DNA of 64,000 bases from Arabiibacter massiliensis (lineage in GTDB: Bacteria; Actinomycetota; Coriobacteriia; Coriobacteriales; Eggerthellaceae): positions 1,116,001 to 1,180,000 of the forward strand of contig NZ_LT827021.1 in assembly GCF_900169505.1 (NCBI RefSeq). The letters are read 5' to 3'. Positions 59,296 to 64,000 of this stretch are shown here, in pieces. Within the stretch, counting starts at the first letter, position 1. Each line of letters begins with the position of its first letter. Under the pieces are notes generated by a model that saw nothing but the letters and a program-made list of their open reading frames with translations, did no database searches and had not been told where the DNA came from. The position numbers and the translations under genes were made by a program.

Positions 59296-60129
59296 CTATT
59301 CGGCGGCCGGAGCGGCAGCCTCGGCAGCGGGAGCCTCGGCGGCAGGGGCGGCCTCGGGGGCCGGAGCCTCGGCAGCGGCCGGAGCGGCGGCCTCGGCAGG
59401 AGCGGCAGCGGCCTCGGCCTCGGCGCCCATCTCGGCGGCCGTCACCGGCACGCCCACGCCCGCCACGACGGCGTCGGCCACGAAGTCGGCAAGCAGGCGC
59501 ACGGAGCGGATGGCGTCGTCGTTGGCCGGGATGCCGAAATCGACGTCATCCGGGTCGCAGTTGGTGTCGAGCGTGCCCACCACGGGGATGGAGAGGCGGC
59601 GGGCCTCATGGATGGCGATGGCCTCGCGGTTCGTGTCGATGACGAAGATGGCGTCGGGCGTGCGCTTCATGTTGCGGATGCCGTTGAGGTTGGTCTGCAG
59701 CTTGCCGAGCTCCTTGCGCAGCAGGATCTGCTCCTTCTTCGGCAGCACCGCCATGCGGCCGTCGGCCTCCATGGCCTCGAGCTCCTCCATGCGGGTCACG
59801 CGCGAGCGGATGGTGACGAAGTTCGTGAGCATGCCGCCGAGCCAGCGGGCGTTCACGTAGGGCATGCCGCACTTGTTGGCGGCGTCGGCCACGGCCTCCT
59901 GGGCCTGCTTCTTCGTGCCCACGAACAGCACGGTGCCGCCCTTCTTGGCCAGCTCGGACACGAACGTGTACGCCTGGTCGAGGCCCACGAGCGTCTGCTT
60001 GAGGTCGATGATGTAGATGTCCCCGCGGCTGCCGAAGATGTACGGCTTCATCTTGGGGTTCCAACGGCGCGTCTGATGGCCGAAGTGGCTGCCCGCGTCG
60101 AGCAGCGTCTTGATGCTGACTTTCGTCAT
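59296..60129 (-). CDS. rpsB: Ribosomal protein uS2
   Basis: The 277-residue protein reads [40 protein letters not shown], then [45 protein letters not shown] and [14 protein letters not shown]. The last 45 residues are an Ala/Pro/Glu tail. ATG 60129 with GGAGAG in front is chosen over ATG 60141. It is the first gene of the rpsB-tsf operon. Confidence 0.97.
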   Translation of the reverse strand: MTKVSIKTLLDAGSHFGHQTRRWNPKMKPYIFGSRGDIYIIDLKQTLVGLDQAYTFVSELAKKGGTVLFVGTKKQAQEAVADAANKCGMPYVNARWLGGMLTNFVTIRSRVTRMEELEAMEADGRMAVLPKKEQILLRKELGKLQTNLNGIRNMKRTPDAIFVIDTNREAIAIHEARRLSIPVVGTLDTNCDPDDVDFGIPANDDAIRSVRLLADFVADAVVAGVGVPVTAAEMGAEAEAAAAPAEAAAPAAAEAPAPEAAPAAEAPAAEAAAPAAE

Positions 60130-60243
60130 GACTCTCTCCATTCGTTAGTCCTCTGCCCGCGGTCATCCCCGGACTCCGCAGCCTTTTTCGGTTGGCCACT
60201 GGCGGAGCGGGTCGCGCGAGCATGCGTAATTAGAAACCGTTGA

Positions 60244-60271
60244 ATCTTACCACAGCGCGAAGGGATTGCAA
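60244..60271 (-). promoter_or_regulatory. Promoter of rpsB-tsf
   Basis: On the minus strand TTGCAA (60266-60271) and TAAGAT (60244-60249) have a 16-base spacer, about 115 bases upstream of the rpsB start. Confidence 0.5.
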
Positions 60272-60332
60272 GCGCTTCTCGAATATCCACACGTGCGTGC
60301 GGGCTCGAGGAGGGTCGGGTTCGGCCCTGCCC

Positions 60333-60544
60333 TGCAATGTAGGCGAGTTATGCACCCCTGCGCGCGGGAAAACGCGCCCTTTGGGAAGCGAAGCGGAATC
60401 GGTCCGCAGAAAAACCCCAGGTCGGCCATTCCCTGCCACGCGCCATTTCTCGAAAACGGCTTCCGAAGGGGTGCATAACTCGACGACATTGCATTTTCCG
60501 GGCCTTTTCCGCTCCGCAAGGGTGCATAACTCGCGCACATTGCA
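60333..60544. repeat. Long inverted-repeat element, copy J, with a third arm copy
   Basis: TGCAATGTAGGCGAGTTATG plus CACCCC (60333-60358) pairs with 60468-60493 almost perfectly over 26 bases. The third copy of the arm, in the same direction as the second, follows at 60519-60544. The main loop holds AACCCCAGGTCGG (60413-60425), the core. It fills most of the 544-base gap between the divergent rpsB and engB genes. Confidence 0.75.
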
Positions 60545-60673
60545 CCGCGCCTCCCGCGCAAGGCCGGCCGTGCGTAGCTCGGGTGGGGTTCGGGAGGTTC
60601 ACGCTCCCCGCGCGGGGCTTTTCGGGTACCATGGACGCTGCATCGTCCCCCGCCCCGCTAAGGAGCATCGCGC

Positions 60674-61255
60674 ATGAACATCAACAACGTGGCCTTCGAG
60701 CGCTCGTTCGGCGTCTCGTCGCAGCTGCCGGCCTCCACCCTGCCCGAGATCGCCTTCGCCGGGCGCTCGAACGTGGGCAAGTCGTCGCTTCTGAACAAGC
60801 TCTTCAACCGCAAGGGCCTGGCGAAGGTGTCGCAGACGCCCGGCAAGACGGCCACGATCAACTTCTTCGCGTGCGACGGCGTGCGCTTCGTCGACCTGCC
60901 GGGATACGGCTACGCCCAGGTGTCGAAATCGGAGAAGGAGCGCTGGTCGGAGCTCATCGAGGGCTACTTCAGCCAGGACCGCGCGCTCGCGCTCGTGGTG
61001 TCGCTCGTGGACATCCGCCACGCGGCGTCGGCCCTCGACGAGAACATGGTGGCGTTCCTCCAGGAGGCCGAGCTGCCCTTCGCCGTGGCGCTCACGAAGG
61101 CCGACAAGCTCTCGCGCCAGCAGCAGATGAAGCAGAAGGCCGCCATCAGAAAGCAGCTGCGCCTCGCAACCGACGTGCCCGTGGTGGTCACCTCGTCGGA
61201 GAAGGGCACGGGCATCGACGAGCTGCGCTCGCTCATCAAGGCCGCCGTGCGCTAG
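60674..61255 (+). CDS. engB: Ribosome biogenesis GTPase YsxC/EngB
   Basis: The 193-residue GTPase helps assemble the large ribosomal subunit. G1 FAGRSNVGKSSLLNKL lies near residue 30, G2 SQTPGKTATINFF near 55, G3 VDLPGYGYAQVSK near 75, G4 ALTKADKLS near 140 and G5 TSSEKGTG near 172. Length and motifs are standard. Confidence 0.96.
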   Translation: MNINNVAFERSFGVSSQLPASTLPEIAFAGRSNVGKSSLLNKLFNRKGLAKVSQTPGKTATINFFACDGVRFVDLPGYGYAQVSKSEKERWSELIEGYFSQDRALALVVSLVDIRHAASALDENMVAFLQEAELPFAVALTKADKLSRQQQMKQKAAIRKQLRLATDVPVVVTSSEKGTGIDELRSLIKAAVR

Positions 61256-61270
61256 GCCCCGCGCGACCCG

Positions 61271-62389
61271 CTACGGGCGCACGAACACCATGCCGGCCTG
61301 CACGGGCCCCTCGATGACGCCCACGCCGTAGGTGGACGCGTGCACCATCATGCCGCCGCCCACGTAGATGCCGCAGTGGCCCTCGTTCACGGCCACGTCG
61401 CCGGGTTGCGGGTTGTCCACGCGGGGCCAGGCAAGGAACGTGAGCGTGCTTCCCATGCGGGAGTAGCTGCCGCTCAGGCAGAACGACACGAACCCGGAGC
61501 AGTCGTACGCGGAGGGCCCGGCGCCGTAGCTCGGGTCGTCGTAGCCGTAGGCCTTGCCGATCTGGCTGTAGGCGCGCTCCACCACCGAGCCGGCGATGGG
61601 CTCGTTGTAGGAGGGCTCGGGAGCCGGCGACGGGCTCGGGGCGGGGCTGGGATCCGACGTGTCGCCGTTGCCGTTGCCGTTGTCGCGTTCGGCCTGCTCG
61701 ATGGCGGCCTCGACGACGGACTGCGCCTGCGCCTCCTCGGCGGCGCGCTGGGCCTCGCGCTCCTGCTCGAGCAGCGCGGCGGCCTCGGCGTCCAAGCCGT
61801 CGTAGGTGGCCTGCATGGCGGCTATGGTGGAGGCCGTCTCGTCCTTCTTGCGCTTGGCCTCGTCGGCCTTATCGGCGGCCACGCGCGCCTGCTCGGCATA
61901 CGTCGCTTGCTGGTCCTCGATCTCGGCGCGCAGATCCTTCGCCTGCTGCACGAGCTGGGCGTCGTTGCGGTTCACGGCGTTGAGCAGGTCCCAGTTGGTG
62001 GCGAATTCCTGAAAGGTGGCCGAGCCCAGCAGAAGGTCGAGAAACGAGCTGCCGCCCGTGCGGTACATGCTGCTCGCGCGCGCCGCGAGGCGCTCCTGCA
62101 CGTCGGCGATCTGCGCGCTGGCCTCGTCGATGCGCCCTTGGGCCTCGTCGCGGTTCGCCTCCGCCTCGGCCTGCGCGGCGAGGGCCTCGTCGTAGGCGTC
62201 CGCCGCCTGCTCGAGCGTCGACTGCATGGAGTCGAGGGTCGCGAGCGCGGCCTGCGCCTCGGCCCGCTTCTCGGCGGACGACGGGTCGGCGTGCGCCGGC
62301 GTCGGGGCGACGAGAACGGCCGCCATGAGGATGGCGGCGAGTATCGCCAGGATGCCGAAGGGGCGGGCGAGGGAAACGGGCTTCTGCAT
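61271..62389 (-). CDS. Secreted NlpC/P60 peptidoglycan hydrolase with coiled-coil region
   Basis: The 372-residue protein has a signal peptide (about 1-35, cleavage near AHA). A long coiled coil follows (about 40-230) with the DLLLGSATFQEFATNWDLLNAVN segment found in regulators and hydrolases of the PcsB/CwlO type, then a Pro/Ser linker near 245. The C-terminal NlpC/P60 domain has YDCSGFVSFCLSGSYSRMGST (catalytic Cys) and VNEGHCGIYVGGGMMVHAST (catalytic His pair). It should cut stem peptides. ATG 62389 follows GGAGG by 8 bases. Confidence 0.92.
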   Translation of the reverse strand: MQKPVSLARPFGILAILAAILMAAVLVAPTPAHADPSSAEKRAEAQAALATLDSMQSTLEQAADAYDEALAAQAEAEANRDEAQGRIDEASAQIADVQERLAARASSMYRTGGSSFLDLLLGSATFQEFATNWDLLNAVNRNDAQLVQQAKDLRAEIEDQQATYAEQARVAADKADEAKRKKDETASTIAAMQATYDGLDAEAAALLEQEREAQRAAEEAQAQSVVEAAIEQAERDNGNGNGDTSDPSPAPSPSPAPEPSYNEPIAGSVVERAYSQIGKAYGYDDPSYGAGPSAYDCSGFVSFCLSGSYSRMGSTLTFLAWPRVDNPQPGDVAVNEGHCGIYVGGGMMVHASTYGVGVIEGPVQAGMVFVRP

Positions 62390-62546
62390 GCGAGGTACCT
62401 CCACGTGCGTTCGATGCGTGTGCGTGCTGGCGTCCAGTGTAGCAGAACAGGCCGGGCGTTTCCGAAGCGTGAGCCGATCACTACACGATCGACACGCCTC
62501 CCATCAGCCACGATGCCGGCACAGCGGCGCAGGCCTCAACCGGAGG

Positions 62547-63041
62547 TTACAGCATGCCGCCTGCGCGCTCGAAGCCCTCGTCGCGCACGCGGCCCTCGCC
62601 GTCGGCCGCGGCCGTGGCCAGCTCGTCGCAGCGCTCGTTCTCCGCGTGGCCCGCGTGGCCCTTCACCCACACGAACTCCACCTGGTGCGGCCGCTTCGCC
62701 GCGAGCAGGCGCTTCCACAGATCGACGTTCTTCACGGGCTCCTTCTTGGCGTTCTTCCAGCCGCGCTTGAGCCAGCCGTCCACCCAGTGCTGGTTGAAGG
62801 CGTTCACCACGTACTGCGAGTCGGAGTAGAGCGTGATGTCGCAGGGGCTTTTGAGCGCCTCGAAGGCCGCGATCACGCCGAGGAGCTCCATGCGGTTGTT
62901 GGTGGTGCGCTCGAAGCCCTGCGAGAGCTCCTTCTCATGCACGCGGCCGTTGCGGTCGACGAAGCGCATGACCGCGCCGTAGCCGCCGGGGCCGGGGTTC
63001 CCGCGAGCCGCGCCGTCGGTGAAGATGTCTACGTGAAGCAT
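62547..63041 (-). CDS. rnhA: Ribonuclease HI
   Basis: The 164-residue nuclease degrades RNA in RNA-DNA hybrids. The catalytic residues are visible in [17 protein letters not shown] (Asp8), [18 protein letters not shown] (Glu), [12 protein letters not shown] (Asp) and ENERCDELA (Asp). The [12 protein letters not shown] loop is typical. It follows the metG stop by 14 bases. Confidence 0.96.
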   Translation of the reverse strand: MLHVDIFTDGAARGNPGPGGYGAVMRFVDRNGRVHEKELSQGFERTTNNRMELLGVIAAFEALKSPCDITLYSDSQYVVNAFNQHWVDGWLKRGWKNAKKEPVKNVDLWKRLLAAKRPHQVEFVWVKGHAGHAENERCDELATAAADGEGRVRDEGFERAGGML

Positions 63042-63055
63042 GCGCGCCTTTCGCG

Positions 63056-64000
63056 TCACTTGTACTGGCTCGGGTGCTTCTCGAAGAAGTCGAAGCGGGG
63101 CGGCAGCTCGCGGATGCGGTGGCGGCGTTCGGCCAGCTCGCCGGCGCTGCACAGCTCGTCGACGTCCTCGAAGTCGTAGTTCCAGCTGAAGAACTCGTCG
63201 AACTCGAAGCTCAGGTAGTCGCAGATCTTCTCCGCGCCGGAGGGCACCACGGGGTGCATGAGCAGCGTCGCCACGCGCAGGAGGTAGAACGAGTCCACGA
63301 GCACCTGGCGGCGCGCCTCGTCGTCGCCGGCGAGCTCCGCCTCGCGGATGCCGTCGGTCCAGCGCTTGTTCGCCCAGCGGATGAACTCGTCCATGATGGA
63401 CATGATGGTATGCAGCTCCGCACGGCGCATCGTGGCGTCGTAGGCGGCCAGCGTCGCGTGGGCCTTCTCCACCACATCCCCGCTCACCTCGCCGAGCGGC
63501 AGGTAGCCCTCGAAGTTCTTCTGCGCCTCGTAGAAGCAGCTGCGGGCCAGGCGGTTGAACACGTTGGTGAGCAGCGCGCCCTCCTTGAGCACCGGGTCGG
63601 CCACGCGCGTGTCGGCCAGCTCCTCGGGGGTGGCCAGGTAGGGCTTGGGCTTGAAGCCCACCGACTTCTGGTCCAGCCCGAGCGCCAGGAAGTGCGCGCG
63701 CAGTTGCTCGACGGTGTAGTGGTCCAGAAGCTCGTCGGCCGTGGGCGGCTTCACGGCGCCCGACGACGAGGCCTTCTTGTCGCCGAACAGGATGTGGTGG
63801 TTGGCCACGAGCGTGGTCTGGCGGATGGGGTTCTCCGTCACGCCGGGCGCGAGGATGTCGCCGGGGCGCAGCGCCTCGATGAGGGCCGGCTGCGCCACGC
63901 CGTAGAAGTACAGGTTGTCCTGGCCGATGAACTGGAACACCTCGGCGTCCTTCGAGCACCACCAGTCGCGCCAGCTGCCCCGCGGCATGCCCCGCTGGTC
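63056..64000 (-). CDS. metG: Methionyl-tRNA synthetase, C-terminal part (runs off window)
   Basis: The 314 residues in the window are the C-terminal part of a class I aminoacyl-tRNA synthetase. [24 protein letters not shown] and a KMSKS-loop equivalent, [10 protein letters not shown], are followed by a helical anticodon-binding domain ([37 protein letters not shown]). The order and the GQDNLYFY motif fit MetRS, where the usual form is GKDN. The signature loop reads Lys-Ala-Ser-Ser-Ser instead of Lys-Met-Ser-Lys-Ser. The 5' end lies beyond position 64000. Confidence 0.82.
   Translation of the reverse strand, partial: DQRGMPRGSWRDWWCSKDAEVFQFIGQDNLYFYGVAQPALIEALRPGDILAPGVTENPIRQTTLVANHHILFGDKKASSSGAVKPPTADELLDHYTVEQLRAHFLALGLDQKSVGFKPKPYLATPEELADTRVADPVLKEGALLTNVFNRLARSCFYEAQKNFEGYLPLGEVSGDVVEKAHATLAAYDATMRRAELHTIMSIMDEFIRWANKRWTDGIREAELAGDDEARRQVLVDSFYLLRVATLLMHPVVPSGAEKICDYLSFEFDEFFSWNYDFEDVDELCSAGELAERRHRIRELPPRFDFFEKHPSQYK

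Noticed and set aside
59296..59430. Ala/Pro/Glu-rich tail of uS2 as a novel domain
   Set aside because: Such low-complexity tails are common in high-GC actinobacteria and carry no recognisable fold.
63700..63790. Loss of the KMSKS motif in methionyl-tRNA synthetase as a sign of a non-functional enzyme
   Set aside because: The loop [10 protein letters not shown] keeps the Lys and serines at the expected place and the rest of the protein looks intact; variant loops occur in active enzymes.

Overview
The window is high-GC DNA (codon third positions strongly G/C) from an anaerobic actinobacterium. It carries a superoxide reductase, oxygen-sensitive [4Fe-4S] class I fumarase, several radical SAM enzymes, ThyX instead of ThyA, a rubredoxin fusion, and ribosomal proteins with long Ala/Glu/Lys tails. 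Together these point to Coriobacteriia, most likely Eggerthellaceae (Eggerthella/Gordonibacter-like). This is an inference from gene content and composition; no rRNA is present.

Layout. 1-8.4 kb: a UvrA-like ATPase fragment, an XRE regulator/ABC exporter operon, and a peptide-immunity type ABC transporter (ATPase plus two permeases) with its two-component system. 8.5-10.6 kb: an IS110-family element inserted in an intergenic REP-type repeat, next to a 5'-truncated gene. 10.6-18.9 kb: fluoride channel crcB, tRNA-Thr, a CmpB-type membrane protein, a radical SAM/DUF4130 DNA-repair pair, and a PflA-like radical SAM gene. 18.9-33 kb: two DegV proteins, pncB, ricT, holB, tmk, two-subunit fumarase, a small autoregulated XRE/membrane-protein operon, a candidate small RNA, a ferredoxin-nitroreductase, malic enzyme and topA. 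33-43 kb: a HigBA-type toxin-antitoxin pair, a polar amino acid ABC transporter, a NatAB-like exporter, a DUF1385 protein and thyX. 43-50 kb: a methyltransferase, a flavin reductase-rubredoxin under a Fur-like box, and a metal/siderophore uptake locus (P-loop NTPase, DUF364 protein, FecCD permease, ATPase, binding protein) interspersed with four ParB-binding parS sites. 50-64 kb: rpmE, pyk, rhaD-like aldolase, desulfoferrodoxin, lgt, NifU, an LCP protein, murA, tsf, rpsB, engB, an NlpC/P60 hydrolase, rnhA and the 3' part of metG.

The most unusual feature is intergenic. Seven long imperfect inverted repeats (about 105-160 bp each) have arms that differ from copy to copy but remain self-complementary within each copy. 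All seven enclose the same short core, CCAGGTCG or CCAGGTGG, in the loop. This looks like an undescribed structured RNA or DNA element family. Other repeat systems are a REP-type repeat (TCATCCTGAGC...GTCGAAGGAT), which is the IS110 target and twice reads in frame into gene 5' ends, and short-loop palindromes.

Most genes lie on the minus strand in tightly overlapping operons (ATGA, GTGA and TTGA overlaps). Annotation was done by reading translated frames and motifs only. Family names rest on recognised motifs, not on searches.
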